Source: Conchocele bisecta
Lineage: Eukaryota > Mollusca > Bivalvia > Lucinida > Thyasiridae
Direction of reading: 5' to 3'
NCBI GenBank assembly: GCA_029237695.1
Contig: CM055271.1
Span: 83,711,488 to 83,775,487 of the forward strand
Length of the DNA: 64,000 nucleotides
Numbering within the stretch: position 1 is the first letter of the stretch; the number at the start of each line of letters is the position of its first letter. The position numbers and the translations under genes were made by a program. The notes under the pieces are model-generated. The model did no database searches, was not told the origin of the DNA, and saw only the letters and a program-made list of their open reading frames with translations. Positions 25,301-31,505 of this stretch are shown piece by piece.

Positions 25301-28300
25301 GTTTTCGACAGATTAATAAGTATGATCATTGCACATCAAAAAGTAATTACAGAGAAGAAATAGTAATGTCAGTTAACATTTTAAGGAAACACGGTTATCG
25401 CCCCTGATATCATTGTGAAAATTCATGTATGATATACGAAGTATAAAAATGCAAATTATATCGTCCGAAAATGGTTTATGACTGTTCATTTTGCCCGCAA
25501 CAATGATTATATCTAATGTATGGACAAAAAAATATGCCTCCCTATATTAGAACCGCCTGGCACGTCGGCATGCACCTTTAAGGATTTTAGTCAACCATGG
25601 TTAAGGTTTTTATGTAGGCTGTCGGCCACCTTGTTTGTCGTCAAGCTATGTGTACATCGACAACCCTCGTAGTCGAGCTATGCTGTTCTCCTACAGCTCT
25701 TGTTATTATACTGAATTTATTACATTTTGGCTGTGATAATGTAATGAATTCAGTATAATAATTCTGCATACTTTTAATCATAAAATATATGCCATTATGT
25801 GTACAGTCCCATAGAAAACGAACAGCCAAATGCCAAGCTGATTCTGACAGGTTAATGTTCCTGTTAATGATTTTGTATTGCACTATGGGGTCAGCTAATG
25901 AGATAACAAAGCATGCAGAACTACTTTCACTGCCCAGCTGGAGTCTCCAGTAACCACTAGACTCGACCATCGTGCATGAGAATATGTACAGGTGAGTTTT
26001 ATTACCACCAGCGACTATTATGGCCGTAATCTTTGCAGCTTAGGTCCAGATCAGAATGAGCAGTCACATCAGGATCTAGACTGTCAGTTTTATTTTGATA
26101 CTGAATGAATGACTTAAAAAAAACGTTTGATTAGAAAAGTTTTATAAACTATCAACAGAGCTCAAGCTAACGTGCGTAATTTTATCAATTCTGGATAACA
26201 ACAAATTTCTGCACCAAAAAATGTCAAGTTGGGAGTCTCAATGATCTCAATGAGACGATTCTAAAGGACTCCTAACTTGATATCTTTCATTGAGAAATAA
26301 GAATTTCGCCACCAAATTATGTACCTGACATGGAGCTCGATCTGTATCAATCTCAAGTCCGCGCAGTCTGATCAGGGCTAAAGTTTTTTGAAGGAGTACG
26401 TAATATTAATGATACCAGGAAAACACTTTGACTCCCAATCATTCTCAGTGTCAATTAGTGCAAATATTCTAATCAATAACACACAATTGCAAATTATACA
26501 TATTTGGCCTTATATTTGTATATGCGTATACTATGTACACAGTGATCCGTTATGAGACCAACCATGTAAGTAATTTGATACATTTCCACAGTTGTCATAG
26601 TTACATGAAAAATATTTACATAATTTATGATTTTCTTCCGTACATGACAACGAATATTTATGACACTTTCAAAGCATATTGCAAGATGTCATCATTTACT
26701 AAAAAACACAAGGCTGTTATAAATATTATTCTTTGAATATCGCGGATGCTATTATGTATGAAATCAATTGAGATAGACGGAATGGCGAACCGTGCAGACC
26801 CTGATCAGACTGCGCGGATATGCAGGCTGATTTGGGTAGCGGAGTTGGCAGCATAGATCATAAGCCCCATTTCTCCGTCATGACAACATATGCCATATGT
26901 ATGCATGTATGTCATAGATAATTGCAGGTTTTGCAATCGTGGTGCCATAATTATGTGCTTTTCATATTTACTGCTACATTTTGAATAAAATATAAAAATA
27001 CAGCAAATATCTAGTACATATCTCTGCTATCGAATAATAACAAAAAAAGTTTAGTATTTATTATATCTTCCCATTTTAGTTCAGAAACCAGACATATTTA
27101 TTCTGTCCTATGCAGTGGTCAAGCCGCCTGACCATTATCCATGCGCGGACAAAAAATAGTTCTCACACGTCCATTTTCATTTTCGCACATAAGGATTATG
27201 TTTGGCGATTTGGCTTCTTGTTAGTTTTCGTTTGTTTAGTGGAATGCATACATATATCGATTTACCTCGGTGTATATAAATATTGAATACGATTTTATAT
27301 TATAATGGTATCATAGATAGTATTTTGGCCCGCATATTCCTACGCCGTATTTGTCGTTGGTCAACCGATTTTGACGGGAGAAAAGGCATTTTTGCATCTC
27401 TGATAATGATAAAATTGATCATAGCATTATTTATAGATTTTATTTGCGTTATAACATATTTAGAATTTAACTGGGAATTTCAGAATCTTATCATATCGCC
27501 TAATGGGCCATTTGACCCGGTGTTAGGAACATTAAAGGAACATTAAATCTCCCCGTAGGAACATTAAATCTGGTTGGTATTGGGGATGCAGACAGGTTTA
27601 TTCCAGTATCCAGCTGTGCAACTCGGGTTTCCTGACCCCACGTTTTCTTTGAAGTAGTGGGGTTTACAAGTACCCGACTTTCTATGGGAGCGTACACCTA
27701 ATGCAGTCGTTAGTTCTATATGAAATAATGCATTTCAGGAAAAATAAATGATTACTCTCTCAAAGTATACTTTGCAATTTTGATGAAATTGGCTACTGAT
27801 CCCGATATTGCTGTGGGAGTGCACAGAACAGTCAGGACCCACAAATGAGATGAGTCATGTGATTTTGTACCTAAGATTGTGCGAAGAAAATGTGGAATAG
27901 AATTCTGTGTTTGCTGTGAAAATTGTGTCCACTTTTTGTAATTTACAGAGAATATCAGTTTCTGTAGTGTTCATGAAAAATCGTACATCGTTTATTTCAC
28001 GAAAGCTGCCCAAATTTTACGGCCATATAGACAATGCAAACAAATTTTTTTTTGATAATATTAAATTTTATCAAAAATTAAGAATGAGCCTTCTTTTTAT
28101 TTCGTGAAATTTGGTCAAATATTGATTTTATTACGAAAAATGAGTTCTCTATGTGAATTTAACATGGGGGAAAAAAAGAGATGGAGAACCTGGAAAACAA
28201 AATATTTTGGAAATTGATTCTGAAACCTAGCAAGATAGCTTGGAAATGATCTAACTAAGAAAACAAGCTACATTTTGAAAATCGGTCCGCTATTTATGAA

Positions 28301-28854
28301 ATTGGAAAAATTTGCACATGTTAAATCCACATAGACACTGTGAAGATGTCTATGTGTATTTAGCATGTGGAAATTGTTTTTTCGCAATAAAATCAATATT
28401 GGACCAAATTTCACGAAATAAAAAGTAGGCTCATTTTTAAATTTTGCTATACTTTAATATTACCGAAATTATATTGTTTTCACATTGTGGATATATCCGT
28501 AAAATTTGGGCAGGTTTCTTGAAACAGACAGTAGGTACAAAATCACATGGCTCGTCTCTTTTGCTACAAATTCCTAAAAAAAAACGCCATAAAGACCCTT
28601 TCATCGGCTGGGGTCCCATAACGTATCTCGCCCTTTTACGAAGGTTAGTGACGGCTACTGCTTTGCAGATTGACATCCGACAACACATGCAGACCGGTCA
28701 ACGCCGCCGAGATAAGCAAGGTGCCAACTCGAGACAGAACACGTACCAGAAGATGTCGCGAGTCAGCACGGACTCCGCATTTATTGAGGTGGCCACCGAC
28801 TCCAATAGCAACAGCTCCATTTCCACGATGGACGAAAACATTTACGAGAACTAA
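2089..28854 (+). CDS. LRP-like receptor, 3' part (7 exons, 494 aa plus stop)
   Basis: Seven exons, joined, give 1485 nt, exactly 495 codons including the stop. Every junction has AG and GT, and the intron phases agree. Residues 1-173 are the last YWTD blades of an LDL-receptor propeller, 177-216 an EGF-like module with six cysteines, about 217-366 a proline-rich stalk, 367-389 a transmembrane helix, and 391-494 a cytoplasmic tail. Members of this family are endocytic or signalling receptors at the plasma membrane that bind ligand outside and recruit adaptors through NPxY/F motifs. This tail has NPNF (425-428) and YQKM (459-462, YxxPhi type). Upstream exons lie before the window. The order propeller, EGF, stalk, membrane fits LRP and LDLR relatives. 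No LDLa repeats or second propeller are visible here, so I do not assign orthology to LRP1, 2, 4 or 5/6. Large introns (up to 9.5 kb) are packed with transposons. Confidence 0.9.
2190..3025. other. intron 1, first part, little recognised
   Basis: 2291-2312 carries a short piece of the 11430 hairpin MITE (gaaccgtctcgg). caattgggta is repeated several times in 2350-2440. Otherwise no feature. Confidence 0.5.
4402..5984 (+). mobile_element. HINE family AGCTC, copy 1 (full length)
   Basis: Begins AGCTCACCTGAGCGAAGCTC with palindrome (AGCTCA-CATGTGAGCT), then gtccgtcgtcgtccgtcg, then about three ~430-bp core units each holding ccaagatggccgcc and ggtcaaa. Ends in the hairpin GGGCCATCATGGCCC and CTTG|TTTT. 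No coding capacity. Confidence 0.8.
6067..6128. repeat. perfect hairpin inside HINE family A
   Basis: caattattgactagtgagcc...ggctcactagtcaataattg with arms of about 29 bp and a 6-base loop. The same hairpin recurs at 14850-14913, so it travelled with the family A element. Confidence 0.8.
6231..6473 (+). CDS. LRP-like exon 2: two YWTD-type strands
   Basis: 243 nt between an acceptor ending ttgtttgtag and the donor gtatgt. The first base completes Gly, giving a seamless [12 protein letters not shown]. It carries YIADWG (YWTD variant) near residue 35-41 and [13 protein letters not shown] further on, both canonical blade signatures. A cysteine pair (KCHMDGTDC) sits in the loop. It ends with two bases (aa), completed to Lys by exon 3. 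The acceptor lies only 7 bases after the 3' end of a transposon, so the pyrimidine tract and probably the branch point are transposon-derived. Confidence 0.9.
6474..6845. other. intron 2 start, nothing recognised
   Basis: Intron sequence with no clear gene or repeat. Confidence 0.45.
6846..7004. mobile_element. foldback MITE, ~75-bp arms
   Basis: ataaggaatgaatggcc... (from 6846) pairs with ...ggccattcattcctat (to 7004) over about 75 bp with a centre at gaggccttccggcc. A diverged relative (cttggaaaa...ttttccaag) is at 45345-45421. Confidence 0.8.
7424..7653. mobile_element. MITE with CCTAAATATTTGGA inverted ends
   Basis: The left end gtataccatattaacctaaa and the right end cctaaatattcgg...ggtatac (read inverted) match. 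An internal hairpin at 7465-7492 (ggaaacccctatt-aaataggggtttcc) is perfect. Relative at 19828-20452. Confidence 0.65.
7686..7726 (+). pseudogene. partial duplicate of LRP-like exon 3
   Basis: An acceptor (tatcaccaccag) is followed by 41 bases that read [13 protein letters not shown] in the same phase as exon 3, then a GT (gtatga). The first ~38 bases, including the end of the acceptor, are nearly identical to the start of exon 3, 530 bp downstream; the rest is missing. Both copies leave one base, so either could in principle splice to exon 4. Using this copy would drop the YYSD strand and break the blade. Probably a relic of a local duplication with hairpin MITEs inserted between the copies. 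Confidence 0.6.
7770..7915. mobile_element. foldback MITE, 65-bp arms
   Basis: gaataccaggcttgtgtctt at 7770 pairs with aagacacaagcctggtattc ending at 7915; the arms contain tttatcag and ctaggaaacg. Fragments of the family end just before exon 3 (gacactagctagcctggtattc-like, 8184-8205) and exon 5 (16975-17062). Confidence 0.8.
7952..8050. promoter_or_regulatory. cluster of CRE-like and CCAAT motifs in intron
   Basis: TGACGTC at 7953, TGACGTCA at 8009-8016, AACGTCACGTGATGTCAT at 8022-8040 and CCAATC at 8044-8049 fall within 100 bp. CREB/ATF, E-box and CCAAT-type sites by sequence; likely part of a transposon between two MITEs. No function is shown. Confidence 0.3.
8219..8394 (+). CDS. LRP-like exon 3: last propeller blade
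   Basis: 176 nt with acceptor gtgccaccag and donor gtatcg. It reads NPHPFSLAV followed by [23 protein letters not shown]-x(n)-YWTD is the hallmark of the last LDLR-family blade before the EGF module. Here YYSD replaces YWTD, and the loop is rich in His and Thr. It starts by completing Lys and leaves one base (g), which makes Asp with exon 4. A 41-bp near copy of its start lies at 7686-7726. A MITE-like sequence ends just before the acceptor. Confidence 0.88.
8413..8595 (+). mobile_element. MITE-X copy
   Basis: ttaactcttaaactgctgaa...tttgtcgtctg at left and ...aggctaagggttaa at right, with an internal acatggtggaaatgattctaaattgctgtcaaaccatg palindromic centre. Non-coding. It lies 18 bases after exon 3. 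Confidence 0.75.
8640..9059 (+). mobile_element. SINE-A, near full length
   Basis: Complete head (gggagcatgcgatgg), middle (aggttattctaatttcaggg) and 3' part (ggaatcgaacccgtttgccc...ccgttaaacact) ending in (CAAA)n at 9021-9058. The cgaacccg text resembles a degenerate B box. The best copy in the window for a consensus. Confidence 0.8.
9062..9205. repeat. low-complexity gat/atc-rich inverted sequence
   Basis: Mixtures of gatgacgatac and its inverse gtatcgtcatc recur, so the stretch can fold on itself. It follows the SINE tail. Confidence 0.5.
9500..9625 (+). mobile_element. SINE-B fragment
   Basis: ccctaggccaggaaaaatac...catagtatttccatcccactggtttgtcgg...gagacttta is shared with 45482-45552 and, inverted, with 61082-61150, where a tRNA-like head is attached. 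Confidence 0.6.
9906..11425 (+). mobile_element. pogo/Tigger-like non-autonomous transposon, copy 1
   Basis: Begins TA|CAGTCaaacctgggaatagc and ends ...cagtttcGACTG|TA. Inverted ends of the form CAGTCGAACCTG with TA duplications are typical of the pogo/Tigger branch of Tc1-mariner. The interior is 1.5 kb without a transposase frame. About the same as 20488-21912. Confidence 0.8.
11430..11486. mobile_element. hairpin MITE, 28-bp arms
   Basis: ttaccactcagttgaaccgt and its inverse face each other around ctcggcgag. Directly abuts the Tigger-like element and lies 80 bp before exon 4. Confidence 0.75.
11566..11694 (+). CDS. LRP-like exon 4: EGF-like module
   Basis: 129 nt, acceptor ctgtttcag, donor gtacgt. 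It encodes residues 174-216: [15 protein letters not shown], then TCKC and QTCH. Six cysteines are spaced as in the EGF module that closes LDLR-family propellers (compare the family pattern C-x-x-N-N-G-G-C-S-H-x-C). No calcium-binding D/N-x-D/N-E/Q motif is seen. It begins with two bases completing Asp and ends with one base completing Thr in exon 5. A hairpin MITE (11430-11486) and a Tigger-like element end within 140 bp upstream. Confidence 0.92.
11951..13060. repeat. tandem array, ~120-bp unit, 9 copies
   Basis: Each unit holds tttggctttcgttggtactg, caatgtaaccaacaacaagg, gatcacgtggttac and a (CAA)n run, then ggctatatccctggtg. Spacings are 118-135 bp. Copies differ mostly in CAA number and in tttttttcctgg versus tatatccctgg versions, which alternate in 12270-12540. 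Frames open on both strands are by-products of the repeat. Confidence 0.85.
13930..15007 (+). mobile_element. HINE family A copies nested in family B
   Basis: T-rich units with ggactattaaaaaaa and gctccagtagcaagcatta repeat three times. They are followed by the 6067-type hairpin (14850-14913) and the family A end ccgcggaattCTTG (14994-15007). Family B sequence resumes at once (acttatctccctttgttg). The left edge is unclear. Confidence 0.6.
15066..16045 (+). repeat. tandem core array, ~170-bp unit, 6 copies
   Basis: Units read cattgctctaatggtcctc, gccaaatccacgttcgtcc, caagcccagggtcaaggtc, acttagtgcttcaaaaac. Related to the family C core at 55620-55990 and to the sequence at the window end. Recent-looking amplification with few differences. 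Confidence 0.8.
16649..16957 (+). mobile_element. MITE-Y, full copy
   Basis: Starts gtagcctatttcatcaacat and ends atgttgatgaaataggctac. The centre is a perfect hairpin (tatactgaatttattacatt...aatgtaataaattcagtata). Subterminal aagtatacttt occurs twice on each side. Other copies: 22168-27800 (split), 33590-33876, 39628-39960. Confidence 0.85.
17080..17611 (+). CDS. LRP-like exon 5: Pro-rich stalk and transmembrane helix
   Basis: 532 nt, acceptor ctatttcag, donor gtatgt. Residues 217-366 form a cysteine-free extracellular stalk: first rich in Pro and Leu ([17 protein letters not shown] and similar), then rich in Ser, Thr and Asp, a typical site for O-glycosylation. Residues 367-389 ([19 protein letters not shown]...) are one hydrophobic helix followed by KKYR, a stop-transfer signal. 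This gives a type I topology with the propeller and EGF outside. The stalk replaces the LDLa or further EGF modules seen in some LRPs. A MITE ends about 20 bp before the acceptor. Confidence 0.92.
17661..17727. mobile_element. 67-bp foldback MITE (Tigger-type ends)
   Basis: TA|cagtagaacctctctaaacc...ggtttggagaggttccactg|TA: almost all of it is a perfect hairpin with TA on both sides. A second, degraded copy is at 17810-17858 and a half copy at 17985-18006. It seeds the minisatellite at 29399-30407. Confidence 0.85.
17810..17858. mobile_element. degraded foldback MITE
   Basis: TA|cagtggcacctctccaaacc...gagatgttccactg|TA, same family as 17661-17727 with a shorter centre. Confidence 0.7.
18008..18769. 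other. intron 5, nothing recognised
   Basis: AT-rich intron sequence without a repeat or coding match that I can name. Confidence 0.45.
18780..19015. mobile_element. palindromic MITE before exon 6
   Basis: gatttttcatgaaaattatttac on the left and gtaaat/atttttcatgaaaaattg on the right mirror each other; the interior has ttgaaaattg and caattttc-like repeats. A diverged relative is at 50890-51070. Ends close to the exon 6 acceptor. Confidence 0.55.
19062..19179 (+). CDS. LRP-like exon 6: juxtamembrane tail with NPNF
   Basis: 118 nt, acceptor attgttacag, donor gtaagt. The first base completes Arg of KKYR; then 39 codons end in phase 0. It encodes a basic juxtamembrane stretch ([11 protein letters not shown]), an acidic run (DELEELV) and [15 protein letters not shown] at residues 425-428 matches the NPxY/NPxF class bound by PTB-domain adaptors such as Dab and ARH, which fits an endocytic receptor; binding itself is inference. 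A palindromic MITE ends about 50 bp upstream. Confidence 0.88.
19530..19822 (+). mobile_element. SINE-A, 3' truncated
   Basis: gtgggtggcaagtgggagca...ctggaatcctgaac...ggttattctaatttcaggct...aaatattccg. Cut at 19822 by the next MITE. Confidence 0.75.
19828..20452. mobile_element. MITE with long palindrome
   Basis: The ends (ataccctaaatattgggaca / tgtccaaatctttagggtta) are inverted. Inside, aaggtgtgggatcacgtggt at 19959 is mirrored by accacgtgatcccacacctt at 20368-20387. Non-coding. Confidence 0.6.
20488..21912 (+). mobile_element. pogo/Tigger-like non-autonomous transposon, copy 2
   Basis: TA|CAGTCGAACCTGTG...CACAGGTTCGACTG|TA. 1425 bp with colinear similarity to 9906-11425 (caccacctgtccac, gcgaccagcgacc, aagacttcaaacacac, ggacattgccaattcgtcat). 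No transposase. Confidence 0.85.
22977..25581 (+). mobile_element. TTAA-flanked transposon, long copy
   Basis: Left TTAAaggtacatgccc, right gcatgcacctTTAA; the host unit ccttggTTAAgg is restored across it, proving a 4-bp TTAA duplication. Interior 23220-23600 has five repeats of atccggccgaaaaaaa...caattttt-type AT sequence. No transposase frame; a HINE sits inside. piggyBac- or Kolobok-type by target site only. Confidence 0.85.
23776..25256 (+). mobile_element. HINE family AGCTC, copy 2
   Basis: AGCTCACCTGAGCGAAGCTC at the start and GGGCCATCATGGCCC-t-CTTG at the end. gtccgtcgtccgtccgtcgt follows the 5' palindrome. About three core units as in copy 1. Inserted in the TTAA element between T-rich flanks. 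Confidence 0.85.
25792..27696. mobile_element. 1.9-kb inverted-end element in MITE-Y
   Basis: The left end cattatgtgtacagtcccatagaaa-like and the right end tttctatgggagcgtacacctaatg are inverted over about 24 bases. It interrupts MITE-Y at atatgc|agtcgtt. No transposase frame. Contains a hairpin (26223-26283, caagttgggagtc...gactcctaacttg). Family not recognised. Confidence 0.7.
27843..28560. mobile_element. large foldback element before exon 7
   Basis: gatgagtcatgtgattttgtacctaag at 27847 is mirrored by ggtacaaaatcacatggctcgtctc at 28532-28557; ctgcccaaattttacgg at 28004 pairs with ccgtaaaatttgggcag at 28498; ttatttcgtgaaatttggtc at 28098 pairs with gaccaaatttcacgaaataa at 28400. About 700 bp folding on itself. 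Confidence 0.75.
28669..28854 (+). CDS. LRP-like exon 7: C-terminal tail and stop
   Basis: 186 nt from acceptor ctgctttgcag to TAA at 28852-28854, entered in phase 0. The tail is polar and basic (QRRRDKQG), then NTYQKM with YQKM fitting a YxxPhi AP-2 signal, then Ser/Thr/Asn-rich sequence ending MDENIYEN. No hydrophobic segment is present. Frame and phase agree with exon 6. The open frame extends upstream to 28444 through a MITE, but the good acceptor and the phase fix the exon start at 28669. Confidence 0.87.
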   Translation: MDIRQHMQTGQRRRDKQGANSRQNTYQKMSRVSTDSAFIEVATDSNSNSSISTMDENIYEN

Positions 28855-28875
28855 CGACGGGGACTCGTGCTTGTG

Positions 28876-28957
28876 ATTAAAAAAGGTTCTGTGCATGTTC
28901 TTGATTGAAGTTGACTTGACCCTTGGAATGCCAACTGTCAAAATGGAAAATAATAAA
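28876..28957 (+). promoter_or_regulatory. candidate polyadenylation signals of LRP-like gene
   Basis: ATTAAA at 28876-28881 lies 22 bases after the stop, and AATAAA at 28952-28957 about 100 bases after. The second lies within a MITE-X remnant, so the 3' end of the transcript may be supplied by a transposon. Transcript ends are not visible from sequence alone. Confidence 0.35.
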
Positions 28958-29310
28958 TAATCAGCAGACGACAACATTTAATTCAGCATTGTAAAGATTG
29001 TTTTGTGGCTGATATTTACATAATTAACAGCAGACGACAATTTTCTTCAGCATTCTAAGAGTTAAATCAACTTTGAAGTTGATTTAACTCTTAGAATGCT
29101 GAAGAAATGCATGTGCTTGATTGAAGTTGATTTAACTCTTTGAATGCTGAAGAAAATTGTCATCTCCTGTTAATTATTTATTTTCCATTTTTCTTTTTCA
29201 AAAACACGTTTTGACAATGTTTTGGAAAAGTTTTCTGATGGAAAAGATTCTAAAGTGCTGTCGAACCCTTATTGTATTGACAAAGAAGACAAAATATATA
29301 ACACAAATGA
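28925..29310. mobile_element. MITE-X remnants with secondary hairpin
   Basis: cagcagacgacaacatttaattcagcattg (split here for reading at 28963-28993) and two more MITE-X ends; 29046-29105 is a perfect hairpin (cttcagcattctaagagtta...). The centre gaaaagattctaaagtgctgtc lies at 29240. Confidence 0.6.
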
Positions 29311-29398
29311 AAGATTACGATTTTACATTAGTTGAGTTATTTGAGACACGAAACTTGAATTTGTTTGGTTGAAATCTATTCCAAAGTTCTTGATATAA

Positions 29399-30407
29399 GG
29401 TGGAACCTCTCTGAAGCAGACAACCTACCCCAGGTACCTCCCCAGACACCCTACCCCAGGTACCTCCCCAGACAACCTACCCCAGGTACCTCCCCAGACA
29501 CCCTACCCCAGGTACCTCCCCAGACACCCTACCCCAGGTACCTCCCCAGACACCCTACCCCAGGTACCTCCCCAGACACCCTACCCCAGGTACCTCCCCA
29601 GACAACCTACCCCACCCCAGGTACCTCCCAGACAACCCTACCCCCACCCCAGGTACCTCCCCAGACACCCTACCCCAGGTACCTCCCCAGACAACCTACC
29701 CCAGGTACCATCCCCAGACACCCTACCACCAGGTACCTCCCCACTGTATGTATTTCAACTCTCTGAACCAGACACACTACCCAGGTACCTCCCCAGACAA
29801 CCTACCCCAGGTACCTCCCCAGACACCCTACCCCAGGTACCTCCCCAGACACCCTACCCCAGGTACCTCCCCAGACAACCTACCCCAGGTACCTCCCCAG
29901 ACACCCTACCACCAGGTACCTCCCCAGACAACCTACCCCAGGTACCTCCCCAGACACCCTACCCCAGGTACCTCCCCAGACAACCTACCCCAGGTACCTC
30001 CCCAGACACCCTACCCCAGGTACCTCCCCACTGTATGTATTTCAACTCTCTGAACCAGACACACTACCCCAGGTACCTCCCCAGACAACCTACCCCAGGT
30101 ACCTCCCCAGACACCCTACCCCAGGTACCTCCCCGCAGACACTCTACCCAGGTACCTCCCCAGAACACCCTACCCCAGGTACCTCCCCAGACACCCTACC
30201 CCAGGTACCTCCCCAGACACCCTACCCCAGGTACCTCCCCAGGGTGATTTAGAGAGGTTCCACTGTATGTATTTCAACTCTCTGAACCAGACAACCTACC
30301 CCAGGTACCTCCCCAGGGTGATTTAGAGAGGTTCCACTGTATGTATTTCAACTCTCTGAACCAGACAACCTACCCCAGGGTGTCCGATTTAGAGAGGTTC
30401 CACTGTA
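29399..30407 (+). repeat. 26-bp minisatellite with higher-order repeats
   Basis: Unit ctaccccaggtacctccccagacacc (26 bp) repeated about 30 times. Breaks of ccactgtatgtatttcaact...ctgaaccagacac recur at about 29742, 30029, 30267 and 30338, giving a ~287-bp higher-order period in part. It starts ggtggaacctctctgaagcaga and ends gatttagagaggttccactg, the two ends of the 67-bp foldback MITE. Open frames here are repeat artefacts. Confidence 0.9.
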
Positions 30408-30689
30408 TGTATTTCAAGACCATGTGTAGGAAGTATTATAATCTCAAGTGAAGTTTTAAATGAGAGCGTTTGTTGGTGATGTTGATTGCAATTCTTTCCA
30501 AAGAGTCTTCTTGTGTTAACTAGTCATCCTAACTTAATTGATATTTGTGATATATATCCTAATTTAACAATTTCAAAACCAATGTTTGCAAACGGTGTAA
30601 ATCTTCTGATCCAGCTCATATAGAGTAATGTCATCAGGATCTTTTTTTTATGACACAAAACACCACTTTTCTGATAATGCAATATTTCA

Positions 30690-31106
30690 AGCATCTACGA
30701 GGCAGTCTGCTTTAGCAGAAGTATAGTCGCCGCTGCCCCCTTTTTCCGTTGTCCGCGTCGTCGTCGTCGTCCGAAATGGAAAAGTTTGTATCAGCTTCGT
30801 CATCGTGGTATAACTTTAATATTACTTGACGGTTTGCTTGCATATTTTGGACACTTTATACATGTGAGCATTTTGAACACACTAGTGCCACCATTAACAT
30901 GACCCTGCCCTTTTTTACCTTCACATGGTTGTGGAAACACTTAGCCATTTTCTTATGTCAAAAAGTTTCTTCCACCTTGACATTTTTCGTGTTTTAAGCA
31001 TGCGCTTCTGACGGTTTTTGTGATGCTTACTGTAGCACGTGCCCATGATCGTGTTACGGTCAATACCTCGGCAGGCGCGTGTCGCTTCCATGGTGGAATT
31101 CTTATT
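30690..31106 (+). mobile_element. HINE-like element family E
   Basis: 5' imperfect palindrome ggcagtctgctttagcagaa..., then gtccgcgtcgtcgtcgtcgtccg, a core with gtgccaccattaacatgacc, and an end ggcaggcgcgtgtcgcttcc...ggaattctta similar to the 46333 end. Confidence 0.5.
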
Positions 31107-31313
31107 TTATCTTTTTCATGGTTTTGCCACATCTGTCGCGTTTCATGTAAGAAAAACATTTAAACAGTAATAGCTAGAGACTTGATGTTTGGTATGTAGA
31201 TTCCTTATGGTGTGTAGGTGGGCACAGGAATTTTTTATTTTATGAGCCGCCTCATCAGGATCTGCAATGTTTGTCATTATTTATGGTTGTGAAAAGAATA
31301 CCCTACTTTTCAT

Positions 31314-31505
31314 CAACCTTTATAATGCGGAATTAAATATTGTTGTCTGCTGTTGATGTTTTATTTCAATTTCTATGAACAAAAACATAGTTTGACAGCA
31401 CTTTATGATTCTGAAGTGCTGCCAGACAATGTTTATTGAGAATAAAGGCAAAATATGAAACACCCGCAGATGACAATGTTTGTTACCCCGCATTCTAAGG
31501 GTTAA
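31314..31505 (+). mobile_element. MITE-X copy
   Basis: aacctttataatgcggaatt...tgttgtctgctgtt to cccgcattctaagggtta, with acatagtttgacagcacttt and its inverse inside. Shares its last bases with the next copy. Confidence 0.75.

Larger units (their letters stand above)
22271..25702 (+). mobile_element. HINE family I, split
   Basis: 5' palindrome gagcttgactattc-aaagaatagttggagctt. Then ~210-bp units (ccttggttaaggtttttagt, accatacttggac, cttcatctcctagtgatg, tatttgaccttgacc) to 22976. After an insert it resumes at 25578 with ttaaggattttagtcaacc and ends ctacagctCTTG|TT at 25702. Confidence 0.8.
22168..27800 (-). mobile_element. MITE-Y copy split by two insertions
   Basis: Minus-strand MITE-Y in three pieces: 22168-22270 (gtagcctatttcaccaacat...), 25703-25791 (ttattatactgaatttatta...cttttaatcataaaatatat), and 27697-27800 (gcagtcgttagttctatatg...aaattggctac). 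The joined pieces follow the intact copies without gap, so the two insertions are later events. Confidence 0.8.

Noticed and set aside
28444..28668. Upstream extension of the exon 7 frame
   Set aside because: It runs through a foldback element, and the exon 6 phase joins correctly only at the acceptor ending 28668.
29365..30247. Proline-rich open frames (QVPPQTPYP-type repeats)
   Set aside because: The 26-bp unit cycles through all three frames; no start context, splice signal or homologue supports a protein.
29399..30407. CRISPR-like regular direct repeats
   Set aside because: Units are head to tail with no unique spacers, in a eukaryotic context; it is a minisatellite.
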